DNA of 64,000 nucleotides, taken from Synechococcus sp. MIT S9220 (GTDB lineage Bacteria; Cyanobacteriota; Cyanobacteriia; PCC-6307; Cyanobiaceae). The notes beneath the pieces are model-generated. The model was not told the DNA's origin and did not search any database. It worked only from the letters and a program-made list of their open reading frames with translations. This document shows positions 45,855-54,844 of the stretch, one piece after another; position 1 is the first letter of the stretch, and every line of letters starts with the position of its first letter. The position numbers and the translations under genes were made by a program. The DNA lies in the NCBI RefSeq assembly GCF_014304815.1, contig NZ_CP047958.1, positions 992,001 to 1,056,000 of the forward strand. Reading direction: 5' to 3'.

Positions 45855-46559
45855 ATGAGAACCGTCGTGATCACTGGTTCCAACAGGGGAATCGGGGCCG
45901 CGGTGGCGCGCACGTTGATCAAGCAAGGGCAGCGACTCTGCCTGGCAGTGCGCGATCCCAAGGCCTTGTCGGGAACCGATCTGGACCCCGATCTATTGCC
46001 CGATCGCCTGATGTCATGCCCCTATGACGCTCGTGTTCCAGAAGATGCTCAACGGGTTGTCGACACGGCTCTGAGCCGGTTTGGATCCCTGGATACGCTC
46101 ATTCACTGCGCTGGAATCCTGCGTCGGACTCCCCTGTTGTTCAGTGAAGAGCAACGCGCTGAACCGGATGAACTCTGGAGCGTGAATGTGATGGGTCCTT
46201 GGTGGTTGACTCGGGCTGCCTGGCCTGCCCTCATTGATTCTGGACGGGGTCGGATTCAGGTGCTGGTTTCGATGAGCGGCAAGCGCTGCAAAGGTTCGCT
46301 TGCTGGATATACCGCGAGCAAATTCGCATTGATGGGTCTCTGCCAAACCATGCGCAACGAGGGTTGGGATCAGAACATTCGTGTGACCGCTGTCTGCCCT
46401 GGTTGGGTCAATACCCAAATGGCCGCGGGGGTGAAAACAATGCCTCCCGAGCAAATGACACAGCCTGAGGATCTGGCCAGTCTCTGCGCGCATCTGCTCA
46501 CGCTTCCGTCGGCGGCGGTGCCTTTTGAATGTGCCGTTAATGCAGCGCTCGAGCGTTGA
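45855..46559 (+). CDS. Short-chain dehydrogenase/reductase
   Basis: 234 residues of the classical SDR family: the cofactor motif TGSNRGIGAAVA near residue 7, HCAGIL (the NNAG equivalent), the catalytic Ser in VLVSMSGKRC and the Tyr/Lys of the YxxxK motif in GYTASKFALMG, then PGWVNTQMA. Substrate specificity cannot be read from sequence. The frame is open from 45819 but the ATG at 45855 (MRTVVITGS) is the family-consistent start. Its stop abuts that of the converging secreted-protein gene. Confidence 0.92.
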   Translation: MRTVVITGSNRGIGAAVARTLIKQGQRLCLAVRDPKALSGTDLDPDLLPDRLMSCPYDARVPEDAQRVVDTALSRFGSLDTLIHCAGILRRTPLLFSEEQRAEPDELWSVNVMGPWWLTRAAWPALIDSGRGRIQVLVSMSGKRCKGSLAGYTASKFALMGLCQTMRNEGWDQNIRVTAVCPGWVNTQMAAGVKTMPPEQMTQPEDLASLCAHLLTLPSAAVPFECAVNAALER

Positions 46560-46910
46560 TCAATCCAGAGGGATCTCTCCTCGGGCGCAAATGTCGTTCC
46601 AGCAGAGTGTCCGTTCCGCGACCCAACGGGCCTGCACTCCCGTCCAGTTGCTGTTGCCATTCCGCTGCATCTTCATGCGCCCGCTGCCGTCATGGTGGAA
46701 GCGCACGGTTGTGTTCTCAAACGCCAGTTGCCAGCTGCTGCCAGGTTGATCGCTCTCATAGCGACAGTCTTGCCACGCTTGATGCTGTTGCCGACATTCC
46801 ACGGGCACGCTGACTGCGGGTTGGGCTGGCGCAGCCAGGCCGAGGCCAGCCGCAAGCAGCACGCTGGCCTGGCTGATGGAGCGGATGAGAGGTGCCAGTG
46901 GATAGCGCAC
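46560..46910 (-). CDS. Small secreted protein, function unknown
   Basis: About 116 residues read from GTG 46910: a signal peptide (SISQASVLLAAGLGLAAPAQ) and a mature region with four Cys, two in VECRQQHQAWQDCRYESD and two in LCWNDICARG, probably disulfide-bonded. The frame extends to an ATG at 46994, but that would place a Cys-rich, non-signal-like stretch before the signal peptide. I do not recognise the family. It diverges from purS by 100 bases. Confidence 0.65.
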   Translation of the reverse strand: MRYPLAPLIRSISQASVLLAAGLGLAAPAQPAVSVPVECRQQHQAWQDCRYESDQPGSSWQLAFENTTVRFHHDGSGRMKMQRNGNSNWTGVQARWVAERTLCWNDICARGEIPLD

Positions 46911-47010
46911 GGACTGGACTTTGCAGCAAGGGGCTTTTTTCAACGTGCATTTCGTCGAACGAAAGCGGTCCCCTGGCCTGTCAATATTTAACAATTGCCG
47001 CTCGGAGCTC

Positions 47011-47265
47011 GTGCCGCGTTACCAAGCCCGCGTTCTGGTGCACCTGCGCCCATCGGTACTGGATCCAGCTGGTGAGGCTGCCAGGGCAGCCGCGTCCCGT
47101 CTCGGTGTGGAGGGTGTGGAGCGACTGCGCATCGGCAAAGCTGTGGAACTGGAAGTCGAGGCCTCTGATGAGGCGGAAGCACGCCGAAATCTGGAGCTGC
47201 TCAGTGATCGGCTGCTTGCCAATCCTGTGATCGAGAACTGGACTCTTGAGTTGACCCAGTCATGA
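47011..47265 (+). CDS. purS: Phosphoribosylformylglycinamidine synthase subunit PurS
   Basis: 84 residues. PurS forms the FGAM synthase complex with PurL and PurQ and helps ammonia transfer in purine synthesis. The sequence [20 protein letters not shown] near residue 8 and the closing [11 protein letters not shown] are typical. It begins with GTG at 47011 (MPRYQARV); the frame extends upstream but homologues begin here. Its TGA overlaps purQ by four bases, so the two are co-translated. purL is not in the window. Confidence 0.92.
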   Translation: MPRYQARVLVHLRPSVLDPAGEAARAAASRLGVEGVERLRIGKAVELEVEASDEAEARRNLELLSDRLLANPVIENWTLELTQS

Positions 47266-47915
47266 CCATCGGCGTTGTCGTTTTTCCGGGATCGAACTGC
47301 GACCGTGATGTTCGTTGGGCGACCGAGGGCTGCTTGGGGATGCCAACGCGTTACCTCTGGCACGAGGAACGTGATCTGAGTGGTCTTGATGCGGTCGTCC
47401 TTCCCGGGGGATTCAGCTATGGGGATTACTTGCGCTGTGGTGCAATCGCCAGATTTGCTCCAGTCCTTGAATCACTGCTCAGTTTCGCTTCATCCGGTGG
47501 ACGGGTCCTAGGCATCTGCAATGGTTTCCAGGTGCTGACAGAGCTGGGACTTCTACCTGGCGCGCTCACCCGCAACCGTGATCTTCATTTCATCTGTGAA
47601 GACACTGCGCTTTCTGTGGCGAGTGATCGCTCGCCATGGCTGTCTTCCCGTGGCCGGGGAAGCCAGTTTTCCCTGCCGATTGCCCATGGAGAGGGGCGCT
47701 ACCAATGCAGTGATGACACGCTGAAGCAACTTCAGGACGATGACGCCATCGCCTTGCAGTATTGCGTGAACCCCAATGGTTCCGTCTCGGATATCGCCGG
47801 CATCACCAATGCCTCGGGTTCGGTGCTCGGACTAATGCCTCATCCTGAGCGTGCTTGTGATCAGCAGACGGGAGGAACGGCAGGTCGAGCCATCCTGGAA
47901 GCGCTGCTCTCCTGA
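47262..47915 (+). CDS. purQ: Phosphoribosylformylglycinamidine synthase, glutaminase subunit
   Basis: Class I glutamine amidotransferase that supplies ammonia for FGAM formation. 217 residues: [15 protein letters not shown] near residue 6, [18 protein letters not shown], the nucleophilic Cys in [19 protein letters not shown] near residue 86, and the His-x-Glu pair in [11 protein letters not shown] near the C-terminus. It overlaps purS by four bases (ATGA). The S66 peptidase gene starts three bases after its stop, so all three form one operon. Confidence 0.96.
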   Translation: MTIGVVVFPGSNCDRDVRWATEGCLGMPTRYLWHEERDLSGLDAVVLPGGFSYGDYLRCGAIARFAPVLESLLSFASSGGRVLGICNGFQVLTELGLLPGALTRNRDLHFICEDTALSVASDRSPWLSSRGRGSQFSLPIAHGEGRYQCSDDTLKQLQDDDAIALQYCVNPNGSVSDIAGITNASGSVLGLMPHPERACDQQTGGTAGRAILEALLS

Positions 47916-47918
47916 CCC

Positions 47919-48893
47919 ATGCGTCGTCGTTCTCTTCTGGCGCTGGCTCTTTCCGCCGGCTCAGGAGTTGCTGTGTCCTTGGCTGGAGGTCATGGCAAAG
48001 CCGCGTCCAGGTCGCGTCAACCTCGGCCAGTGCCTCCCCTTCGCCGAGGCTCACGGCTGAGAGCCATCAATCCAGGCACGTGGATGGATCCTGAAACGGA
48101 TTTCACGCCATTGCTGCAGCGATTCGCCGCCCAAGGTTGGCATCTTGAAATTCCAGAGAGCGTCAGAGGTCAGTGGCAATGGTTCTCGGCCACCGATGAT
48201 CAGCGGCGTGCCTCAATCGAAGACGCCTGGAACGACCCCACTCTCGATGGCGTGGTGTACGTGGGAGGTGGCTGGGGTGCAGCGCGTGTGCTGGAGTCTG
48301 GCCTGCGGTTTCCTGATCGCCCCTTTTGGTCTCTGGGTTTCTCTGACAGCAGTGCTCTGCTACTCGCCCAGTGGCAGGCCGGTCTGCTGGGAGCCATTCA
48401 TGGCTCTGCCTGGGGAGTCGAGGAGCAGTGGCAACGCACGGTTGACCTGCTGAGCGGACGACCGACGCAACCATTGCAAGGACGAGGACGTCGCGGTCGT
48501 CAGGCACGGGGACGACTGGTGGTTACGAACCTCACGGTTGCCACCCATCTGATTGGGACCCGTTGGTTCCCCTCGCTCAAAGGGGCGATTCTGGTGCTCG
48601 AGGATGTGGGCGAGGCGCCCTATCGAGTGGATCGCATGCTCACTCAGTGGCGCAGCGTTGGTCTGTTCAAGGGTTTGGCCGGAGTGGCCTGTGGTCGCTT
48701 CAGCTGGAAAGAAGACGATGTTCTCCCTGGCGATTTCTCCATGCCGGAAATCCTTGACGAACGTCTCAGTGATCTCGGCGTACCTCTTGTCATGGATCTT
48801 CCCCTTGGTCATGGTCTGCCGAATTGGGCACTGCCTCTTGGACGCGAAGCATTGCTCGATGCATCATCAGGCCAACTCACACTGCAGGCCTAA
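47919..48893 (+). CDS. S66-family serine peptidase (LD-carboxypeptidase type)
   Basis: 324 residues: a twin-arginine-like or simple signal region (MRRRSLLALALSAGSGVAVS), then an S66 domain. The nucleophilic Ser lies in LGFSDSSALLLAQW near residue 141, the catalytic Glu in LVLEDVGEAPYRVDRML near 228 and the His in DLPLGHGLPNWALP near 300. S66 enzymes remove terminal D-alanine from murein tetrapeptides for wall recycling, although some act on microcin-like substrates. It follows purQ by three bases; the functional link with purines is not evident. Confidence 0.9.
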   Translation: MRRRSLLALALSAGSGVAVSLAGGHGKAASRSRQPRPVPPLRRGSRLRAINPGTWMDPETDFTPLLQRFAAQGWHLEIPESVRGQWQWFSATDDQRRASIEDAWNDPTLDGVVYVGGGWGAARVLESGLRFPDRPFWSLGFSDSSALLLAQWQAGLLGAIHGSAWGVEEQWQRTVDLLSGRPTQPLQGRGRRGRQARGRLVVTNLTVATHLIGTRWFPSLKGAILVLEDVGEAPYRVDRMLTQWRSVGLFKGLAGVACGRFSWKEDDVLPGDFSMPEILDERLSDLGVPLVMDLPLGHGLPNWALPLGREALLDASSGQLTLQA

Positions 48894-48903
48894 AGGGTCT
48901 CGT

Positions 48904-49584
48904 TCAGCGTCTGTTGCGTGCCTCATTTCTTCGGGTTTTGCCTCTTTTCTTTTTTCTCAACAGCAAGTCCATTGGAATCATTCCAAGAGTCAGATAGGGC
49001 ACGAATTGAGGCGAAAATTCTGCGGCCAGGCCAATCAACAGAAAGGCGGCAACGAAGCTTGCCCCTCGATATTTTTTGAGTCCTGAACCCTCACGACCTT
49101 TGATGAGGGCTGACTGCTCAAGCAGCTCGGGCTTCTGCCAGGCATGGATTGCGATAAGCCATCCAATGCCGCTAATCAATGCAAGAGTCCACCAGTAGAG
49201 AAGGCCGACTCCCTTGCTTGCAATCATCTGCCCATCATTCAATGAACCATAGAGTGCTGTGGGCCAGGGAAGGAAAACAATTAATGCCATCCATAATGAA
49301 TTCAGCCAAAAAATTATTCCATCAAAAGTTCTCATCGAATTGAAGACCTGATTGTGCTTAAGCCACAACACAGAAAGGATTAAAAAGCTCAGCCAAAATG
49401 CAAAAATCTGAGATGAGTTGTCGCTAATCACTTGCCATATCGATTCACCACTTGTCGATTTGATGTCAACCAGCGGAAGCAGTTGAAGAGTGATGGCAAT
49501 CGCAACAACAGCATCAGTGAAGTTGATCAGTCGGTCGAATGATCGCCGCTGAACGGGCGAGATTGAATTCTGTTCGCCGTCCAT
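48904..49584 (-). CDS. TMEM175/DUF1211-family channel-like membrane protein
   Basis: 226 residues with about six membrane helices. The DUF1211 signature R-x3-F-S/T-D-A-V-x-A-I is visible as RLINFTDAVVAIAITLQLLP near residue 18. Eukaryotic TMEM175 is a lysosomal K+ channel, and bacterial relatives conduct K+; here Ser of the usual FSD is Thr. The tail is very basic (RKKKRGKTRRNEARNRR). Base composition is more A+T-rich than the adjacent genes. It converges on the S66 peptidase gene. Confidence 0.85.
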   Translation of the reverse strand: MDGEQNSISPVQRRSFDRLINFTDAVVAIAITLQLLPLVDIKSTSGESIWQVISDNSSQIFAFWLSFLILSVLWLKHNQVFNSMRTFDGIIFWLNSLWMALIVFLPWPTALYGSLNDGQMIASKGVGLLYWWTLALISGIGWLIAIHAWQKPELLEQSALIKGREGSGLKKYRGASFVAAFLLIGLAAEFSPQFVPYLTLGMIPMDLLLRKKKRGKTRRNEARNRR

Positions 49585-49820
49585 TCGAGATTGATCAAAG
49601 GATTCTCATGGTAGATCTCACCTCTCTATTGGCTCACCTCCTCTTTTCTGATTCGATCAGTGTGATCACTGAATCAAGTGTTGCAAGTCTCTTTGTTCGT
49701 CATCTGCTCCCTGAGATTGGTTTGTTCAATCAGGTTGCTTCGGGCTGATCATGATTGACGCAGGTTTGATTCGCTATTGAGCGAGACGCCGCTGAATCTT
49801 TGAAGGCCTCAAACAGCCGT

Positions 49821-49849
49821 AAAAAAACAGGGGCCTGATGGCCCCTGTT
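49821..49849 (-). terminator. Intrinsic terminator of the class II aldolase gene
   Basis: On the minus strand, ACAGGGGCC, a four-base loop and GGCCCCTGT are followed by seven T. It lies about 25 bases beyond the fbaA stop codon. Confidence 0.92.
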
Positions 49850-49875
49850 CGATGCAAGTTGCGTGGTCAAGTTGA

Positions 49876-50949
49876 TCAGACAGCAACAGCAGCTTTGGGA
49901 TCCAGTGCGCCTTTGGCATAGAGGCCGGCGTAGTAGGTGATGCTCTGCTGTTGAATCTTGCTGGCGTTGCCTGCGGCCCAGAACTGCTGATAGCGGTCGA
50001 GACAGACCTGCTTCATGTATTTGCGAGCTGGCTTGTTGAAATGGCGGGGATCAAAATTGGCTGGATCGGCGATCGCCGCCTCACGCACTGCCGCAGTAAA
50101 GGCAAGGCGATTGTCGGTGTCGATGTTCACTTTGCGAACACCGTTGCGAATTCCTTCCTGGATTTCCTCCACAGGAACCCCATAGGTTTCAGGAATTGAA
50201 CCACCATGCTTGTTGATCATCTCCAACCACTCCTGGGGCACGGAAGAGGAGCCATGCATCACGAGGTGCGTGTTGGGGATCGCTTTGTGAATCTCAGCGA
50301 TTCGGCTGATTGCCAGCACTTCACCGGTGGGTTTGCGGGTGAATTTGTAAGCACCATGGCTGGTCCCGATCGCGATGGCCAGTGCGTCGCACTTGGTTTT
50401 GGCCACGAAATCCGCAGCTTCTGCTGGATCTGTCAGCAGCATGTCCTTGGAGAGCTCACCTTCGAAGCCGTGGCCGTCTTCAGCCTCACCTTTTCCGGTT
50501 TCCAGTGAGCCCAGGCATCCCAGCTCACCTTCGACACTCACGCCAACGGAGTGAGCGAAATCAACAACCTGCTTGGTGACAGCAACGTTGTAGTCGTAGC
50601 TGGCGGGTGTTTTGGCGTCAGCTTCGAGGGATCCATCCATCATCACGGAGGTGAATCCATTGATTGCTGCCGAATAGCAGGTGTCAGGAGCATTGCCATG
50701 GTCCTGATGCATCACCACGGGAATGTGGGGATAGGTTTCAGTGGCAGCCAGGATCAGGTGGCGCAGAAAGATCTCACCTGCGTAGCTGCGTGCGCCACGG
50801 GAAGCCTGCAGGATGACCGGACTATCGGTCTCGTCGGCCGCTTCCATGATTGCCTGCACCTGTTCAAGGTTGTTGACGTTGAATGCAGGAATGCCGTAGC
50901 CGTTTTCGGCAGCATGGTCGAGCAGAAGCCGAAGCGGAACGAGCGCCAT
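49876..50949 (-). CDS. fbaA: Fructose-bisphosphate aldolase, class II
   Basis: Zn-dependent aldolase of the Calvin-cycle subtype, forming fructose and sedoheptulose bisphosphates. 357 residues: the opening [20 protein letters not shown], metal-binding His in [17 protein letters not shown] near residue 84, the [11 protein letters not shown] region, [13 protein letters not shown] near 190-205, [12 protein letters not shown] near 232 and [19 protein letters not shown]. Its ATG lies 11 bases past a hairpin and T-run, an unusual leader described separately. A class I aldolase gene lies directly upstream on the same strand. Confidence 0.97.
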   Translation of the reverse strand: MALVPLRLLLDHAAENGYGIPAFNVNNLEQVQAIMEAADETDSPVILQASRGARSYAGEIFLRHLILAATETYPHIPVVMHQDHGNAPDTCYSAAINGFTSVMMDGSLEADAKTPASYDYNVAVTKQVVDFAHSVGVSVEGELGCLGSLETGKGEAEDGHGFEGELSKDMLLTDPAEAADFVAKTKCDALAIAIGTSHGAYKFTRKPTGEVLAISRIAEIHKAIPNTHLVMHGSSSVPQEWLEMINKHGGSIPETYGVPVEEIQEGIRNGVRKVNIDTDNRLAFTAAVREAAIADPANFDPRHFNKPARKYMKQVCLDRYQQFWAAGNASKIQQQSITYYAGLYAKGALDPKAAVAV

Positions 50950-50960
50950 AGAGAAAGTCC

Positions 50961-50997
50961 AAAAAAAAGCCCTATCGGACTAAAAGGTCCGTAGGGC
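50961..50997 (-). terminator. Hairpin and T-run immediately before fbaA start codon
   Basis: On the minus strand GCCCTACGGAC and GTCCGATAGGGC form a stem of about 11 pairs around CTTTTA, followed directly by eight T. The T-run ends 11 bases before the fbaA ATG. It may terminate the upstream class I gene, or act as a leader or attenuator for fbaA. Confidence 0.8.
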
Positions 50998-51001
50998 CGA
51001 G

Positions 51002-51031
51002 ACTTTACCTGAGTGGTGTTCAATTTGTCAC
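51002..51031 (-). promoter_or_regulatory. Candidate fbaA promoter
   Basis: On the minus strand GTGACA (51031-51026) and TAAAGT (51007-51002) are separated by 18 bases. A start site about 7 bases on would put the hairpin at the very 5' end of the fbaA mRNA. Confidence 0.35.
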
Positions 51032-51076
51032 GCGTGCCTGTCTCGCAAGCGATGTCAGGGTGTGCGTGATGCTGGA

Positions 51077-52144
51077 TCAGTAGGTGTAGCCCGCTACGAA
51101 CAGCTGCTCATCGGAGGAGGGCTGTGATCCGGGTACATAGCGACCGAGTGAGGCCTCAGAGTTGGCCTGGGCGCGTGCCAGCAGTGCTTTCTGGCCGGCT
51201 TCCAGGTTCGTGCCAGCCCATCCCTTCAGGCAGGAGTGCTGCAGTGCTCTTCCGTAAGAGAAGCCAAGATTCCATTTCGCTTTGCGCTCGATGGTGTTCA
51301 TGTGGTTCAGGTAAACCGAAGCAGCTTCTTCGCTCAGACCACCGGACAGGAACACGATGCCGGGAACGCTTGCTGGGACGCTGCGCTCCAGAGTGCGCAC
51401 GGTCATGGCCGCCACTTTGGCTGGGTCTGCTTTCTCGGAACAATCGGCTCCCTGCACGGTCATTGAGGGCTTCAACAGGGTTCCTTCAAGCAGAACACCG
51501 TTGGCCTGGCAAGCGTGATACACCTCTTGGATCACGTGCTCCTGAATTCGGGCTGTGGTTTCGATCGTGTGATCACCATCCATCAGGATCTCTGGTTCCA
51601 CAATCGGCACAAGACCTGATTCCTGGACTGAGCGTGCATAACGAGCCAGCCCCCAGGCGTTCTCCCGAACAGACAGAGGTGAGGGGCAGCCGTCAGAGGT
51701 GATTTGCAGAACAGCGCGCCATTTTGCGAAGCGTGCTCCTTGTGCGTAGTAGTCGGCTGCACGCTCGACCAGTCCGTCCAGACCAGTGCAAAGGGTTTCA
51801 ACCGAGCCTGCGCCGACGAGCGGACGGAGGCCCATGTCAACCTTGATGCCGGGAATGATGCCCAACTTGCCAAGTTTGTTGACCATGGACTCGCCGTCGG
51901 CATGGTTTTGGAAGAGGGTCTCTTCGTAAAGAATGGCTCCGCTGATGAAGTCTCCGAGACCGGCTGCGGTGAAGAGCATTCCGCGATAGGCCTGGCGATT
52001 GGCTTCGGTGTTCTCAACTCCGATGGAGCCCAAGCGCTTGCCGATGGTCTTGGTGGATTCATCCACAGCAAGAATCCCTTTGCCAGGTGAGGCGAGAGAT
52101 TGTGCGGTTGCAATCAGTTCGGAGGAATAATCAGACAGTGCCAT
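51077..52144 (-). CDS. fda: Fructose-bisphosphate aldolase, class I
   Basis: 355 residues of the Schiff-base (class I) aldolase family, close to the eukaryotic type: GILAVDESTKTIGKRLGSIG near residue 23, RGMLFTAAGLGDFISGAILY, KVDMGLRPLVGAGSVET, FAKWRAVLQI, and the Schiff-base Lys in VLLEGTLLKPSMTVQG near residue 228. The terminal Tyr (GYTY) is like that of animal and plastid enzymes. It is evolutionarily unrelated to the class II aldolase encoded 130 bases downstream. Start is ATG 52144. Confidence 0.96.
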   Translation of the reverse strand: MALSDYSSELIATAQSLASPGKGILAVDESTKTIGKRLGSIGVENTEANRQAYRGMLFTAAGLGDFISGAILYEETLFQNHADGESMVNKLGKLGIIPGIKVDMGLRPLVGAGSVETLCTGLDGLVERAADYYAQGARFAKWRAVLQITSDGCPSPLSVRENAWGLARYARSVQESGLVPIVEPEILMDGDHTIETTARIQEHVIQEVYHACQANGVLLEGTLLKPSMTVQGADCSEKADPAKVAAMTVRTLERSVPASVPGIVFLSGGLSEEAASVYLNHMNTIERKAKWNLGFSYGRALQHSCLKGWAGTNLEAGQKALLARAQANSEASLGRYVPGSQPSSDEQLFVAGYTY

Positions 52145-52456
52145 TTGATTCTTCGGAATTGAGAGAGTCTCGGGGTCCAGAAGGACACCTAAGCCTCTCT
52201 GTTTACACCCTTAAGTGAGATTTGCTACGTAGTAGCTGAAACATTTGATTGTTGCTGTCCTGATTGGTTGCAGCGCGCTGGTAACTGGGCTAAGCGATTT
52301 CAGGCTGATGTCACTTGTCCTTACAGCCGACAAGCTGGTGTCAATTCCTTCTCCTCAATCCAGCTCGCTTTGTTCTGGACTGTGTTGCATAAAAAAGCCG
52401 GCTCCTCAAGGAGCCAGCTTTTTGGTCTTTGAAGTCTCAATCAGGAGTAGGCCGAA
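52145..52456. other. Spacer upstream of the class I aldolase gene
   Basis: About 310 bases. It should contain the fda promoter on the minus strand and carries the terminator at 52391-52424. A 79-codon plus-strand frame starting at 52245 does not look protein-like. Confidence 0.5.
52391..52424. terminator. Bidirectional intrinsic terminator
   Basis: AAAAAGC-C-GGCTCC and GGAGCC-A-GCTTTTT form a long stem with one mismatch around TCAA, with A- and T-runs at its base. On the minus strand it ends the histidine-phosphatase lipoprotein gene. Confidence 0.85.
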
Positions 52457-53206
52457 TCAAAGCTCAGAGAGGGCCTGCCACTGATTGGGAAGGATTTTGG
52501 CAACCAGCTCGAAATTGCCATCACCGAGGGGCTTTGCAACGTAGGCAACACCCATGGGTGCGGGATAAATTCCATTGGTTGGAACAACCGGCATCGTCAC
52601 ACCCTGGAAGGGGTCATCGTGTCCAACGAGGAATGTGTTTTTGCCGCCTTCAGGTTTCGCGGACATCAAGGGAGCAACGCGCTTGGCGTAGTTCTCGTAA
52701 TCCTCCGGAGTGCACTCAACACAGGGCAGGAAATTCAGATTTGAGTTCTTGGTGTAGGTGCCGAAAGCCAAATCAGCTGTGTTGTACGCACGGCAGTAGT
52801 CGCTTGAGATGACATCTCCAACAGGAATGCCTGCGGCCTTGATGCCTTCACCGATCGTTTTGGCATCAGCCTTGCCTTCATCACTCAGGCGACGCTGAGT
52901 GCTGCAATCAGCGAGATCCAGTTCTGGGCTGACCTGGTCGCCCCAGTCCTTCGTGGTTTTGGCATGACGGATGTAGATGACATGACCGCCATCCCTCAGC
53001 GCGCTAACGAGAGCCTTGTCGTCGACTGTGTTGACGAAATCTTTGTTGTTCTGTTCGCCAGAAAGGGTGGTCTCGTTTTGTTCATAGGCCTCAACCTCGC
53101 TGTTGCTGGAAGCTGATTGGTCCTTGGCTGAATCCTTGCTGACCGTTCCAGATGAACACGCCGCCATCAAGAGGAGGGCTGCAAAACAGGTTGCTTTTTT
53201 GATCAT
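52457..53206 (-). CDS. Lipoprotein of the histidine phosphatase superfamily
   Basis: 249 residues. The N-terminus has a lipoprotein signal (ATCFAALLLMAACSSG, lipobox Cys near residue 17) and a low-complexity acidic linker to about 60. A histidine-phosphatase domain follows: HVIYIRHAKTTKD near residue 75 carries the phospho-accepting RHA motif, with a second His in FLVGHDDPFQG near 198. It is thus anchored in a membrane facing the periplasm. Substrate unknown; such proteins often act on small phosphoesters. Start is the ATG at 53206. Confidence 0.88.
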   Translation of the reverse strand: MIKKATCFAALLLMAACSSGTVSKDSAKDQSASSNSEVEAYEQNETTLSGEQNNKDFVNTVDDKALVSALRDGGHVIYIRHAKTTKDWGDQVSPELDLADCSTQRRLSDEGKADAKTIGEGIKAAGIPVGDVISSDYCRAYNTADLAFGTYTKNSNLNFLPCVECTPEDYENYAKRVAPLMSAKPEGGKNTFLVGHDDPFQGVTMPVVPTNGIYPAPMGVAYVAKPLGDGNFELVAKILPNQWQALSEL

Positions 53207-53322
53207 TGATCAAAGAAAATTCATATTGATTAAAGCGATTTCATATTTATGTGGCATTTTCAAAGTCACGCAAAGCCGTCACTGTTGATACGAAGTTGAA
53301 GGTGTGTAGTTCGTTGTCTGAA

Positions 53323-54402
53323 TCAACGTGATGTCAACGTCCTGTCACAGGCCTGCTGGCTCGCGAGACCTTCAGCAAGGCCAGGCACCATCGGATGGCC
53401 CTTTTGAATGCTCTGCGCCCACCAGCTCTGAAGACGCGCGACCGGTGCGACGCGTCCATCACTCCACGTCGTCGCGAAGCGCAGATCCTCATCCGGTTGG
53501 ACGTTGCGAGGCGCATCTCCGCCTTGTTGCAAGGTGAGCGAAAAGCCATGCACATAATCCTTCTGGTTCTCACTCCCCAGAACCAGACTGCCCTCGGATC
53601 CGTAGATCTCAATCCAGCAACCACGACCATTGCGGGCAACCGAGGACAGGGCGAGTTGTGCGGCGACGGTCCCACCTTGATGGGTCGCTAAGTCCACATT
53701 GATCAGGGCGATGTCGTCAGCATCAACCGGCCGCATGTTGCCTTCGCAATCGGGTCGCTGTGCAATGGAGGTGCGTGTCATGGCCTGTGGTTCTCCAACA
53801 GAGCCGATCAACCACGCCAAGGTGTCAAAAGCATGGGTGCCAAGCGCTCCGATGACGCCTCCACCTTGATTGGCCTGTGAGTACCAGTTCCAGGCTCGTT
53901 GCGGGTTGGCTCTGCTGCTCATCAACCAATCCAGTTTCACCAGCCAGGGGGTCCCCACAGCTCCCTGCTCGAGAAGGCGTGCTGCCTGTTGAAACAGGGG
54001 AACTGCCCTGTATTCGAAATCCACAGCAACGCTGAGACCTCTGCCGATGGCTTCGCGCTGCAGATCCGCCACGTCCTGCGCATTCAGGGCGACGGGCTTC
54101 TCAAGCAGCAGATGTTTCCCCGCCTTCAGCGCTCGCATCGCCAGATCAAAACGAGGTGCCGGGGGTGTGGCAATGATCACTGCATCGACACGGGAATCCT
54201 CAAGGAGTGAGTCCCAGCAGTGGTAACCCTTCAGGCCGGAGTTGCTGCAGGCCTCATCCAGTCGATCCTGCCTTCGGTGCCAGAGAGCGACAGGTTCCAG
54301 CTCGGGAACGTTCTGCAGAGCGGGCAGATGAACCGATTCGCCGAAGCCGAGGCCGGCGATGGCAACACCAATCGGGCGTTGAGAGATCGGACTGGGAGCC
54401 AT
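53323..54402 (-). CDS. Gfo/Idh/MocA-family oxidoreductase
   Basis: 359 residues: an N-terminal Rossmann domain with VAIAGLGFGESVHLPALQNV near residue 12, VIIATPPAPRFDLA near 75, the family EKP motif in HLLLEKPVALN near 96, then an alpha/beta domain including WNWYSQANQGGGVIGALGTHAFD where the second catalytic His lies near residue 180. Members act on sugars or inositols with NAD(P); which one cannot be told. ATG 54402 is favoured over 54441, which would overlap the upstream gene. Confidence 0.92.
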   Translation of the reverse strand: MAPSPISQRPIGVAIAGLGFGESVHLPALQNVPELEPVALWHRRQDRLDEACSNSGLKGYHCWDSLLEDSRVDAVIIATPPAPRFDLAMRALKAGKHLLLEKPVALNAQDVADLQREAIGRGLSVAVDFEYRAVPLFQQAARLLEQGAVGTPWLVKLDWLMSSRANPQRAWNWYSQANQGGGVIGALGTHAFDTLAWLIGSVGEPQAMTRTSIAQRPDCEGNMRPVDADDIALINVDLATHQGGTVAAQLALSSVARNGRGCWIEIYGSEGSLVLGSENQKDYVHGFSLTLQQGGDAPRNVQPDEDLRFATTWSDGRVAPVARLQSWWAQSIQKGHPMVPGLAEGLASQQACDRTLTSR

Positions 54403-54433
54403 TGAAAAGCGGGCGGCGGATACAGGGATGCAG

Positions 54434-54844
54434 TTAGACAAGTTCTGAACTGCAAACGGCGTTGATGACTTCGGTGATCAGATCATCCTTGGCCGGCGCT
54501 TCCCAGTCAGCCCTGAAGCGGGGTAGTCCGTTCTTCTGTGTATCTCGATAGAGCGACTGATCACAATCGATTTCCATCACCACAAGAGTCCCCAGGGCAG
54601 GCGATTCATCCTCGGTTTTCAGGCTGTATCGACTGAGAACCGAAACATTGCCCTCTCTTGTTCTGCGGACGCTTCCTGCGTCCCACCACTGCTGCCCTTC
54701 GCTGGTTGATGGCACTTCACGCCAATCAACAGGACCGGCGAAAATCGGCTGAGCGAAAGCCATCTGCATTAAAACCACAACCAGTGAAGCCAACAGTGCT
54801 GATGTCAGCCACTGATGGACTCGTGTCCTCAGATTGGTGTTCAT
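54434..54844 (-). CDS. Exported protein of unknown function
   Basis: 136 residues. The N-terminal segment ([20 protein letters not shown], residues 14-33) is a signal peptide or anchor; the mature region ([20 protein letters not shown] and onwards) is beta-rich with two Cys that could form a disulfide. I do not recognise the family. Its ATG overlaps the accD stop codon (ATGA), so the two are translationally coupled, and the oxidoreductase gene follows about 30 bases later. No function can be inferred from acetyl-CoA carboxylase alone. Confidence 0.75.
   Translation of the reverse strand: MNTNLRTRVHQWLTSALLASLVVVLMQMAFAQPIFAGPVDWREVPSTSEGQQWWDAGSVRRTREGNVSVLSRYSLKTEDESPALGTLVVMEIDCDQSLYRDTQKNGLPRFRADWEAPAKDDLITEVINAVCSSELV

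Noticed and set aside
49608-49748. 46-codon plus-strand frame after the TMEM175-like gene start
   Set aside because: It is ATG-initiated, but composition and lack of motif give no support.
52245-52484. 79-codon plus-strand frame upstream of the class I aldolase gene
   Set aside because: It runs through a strong bidirectional terminator and into the antisense of the phosphatase gene.
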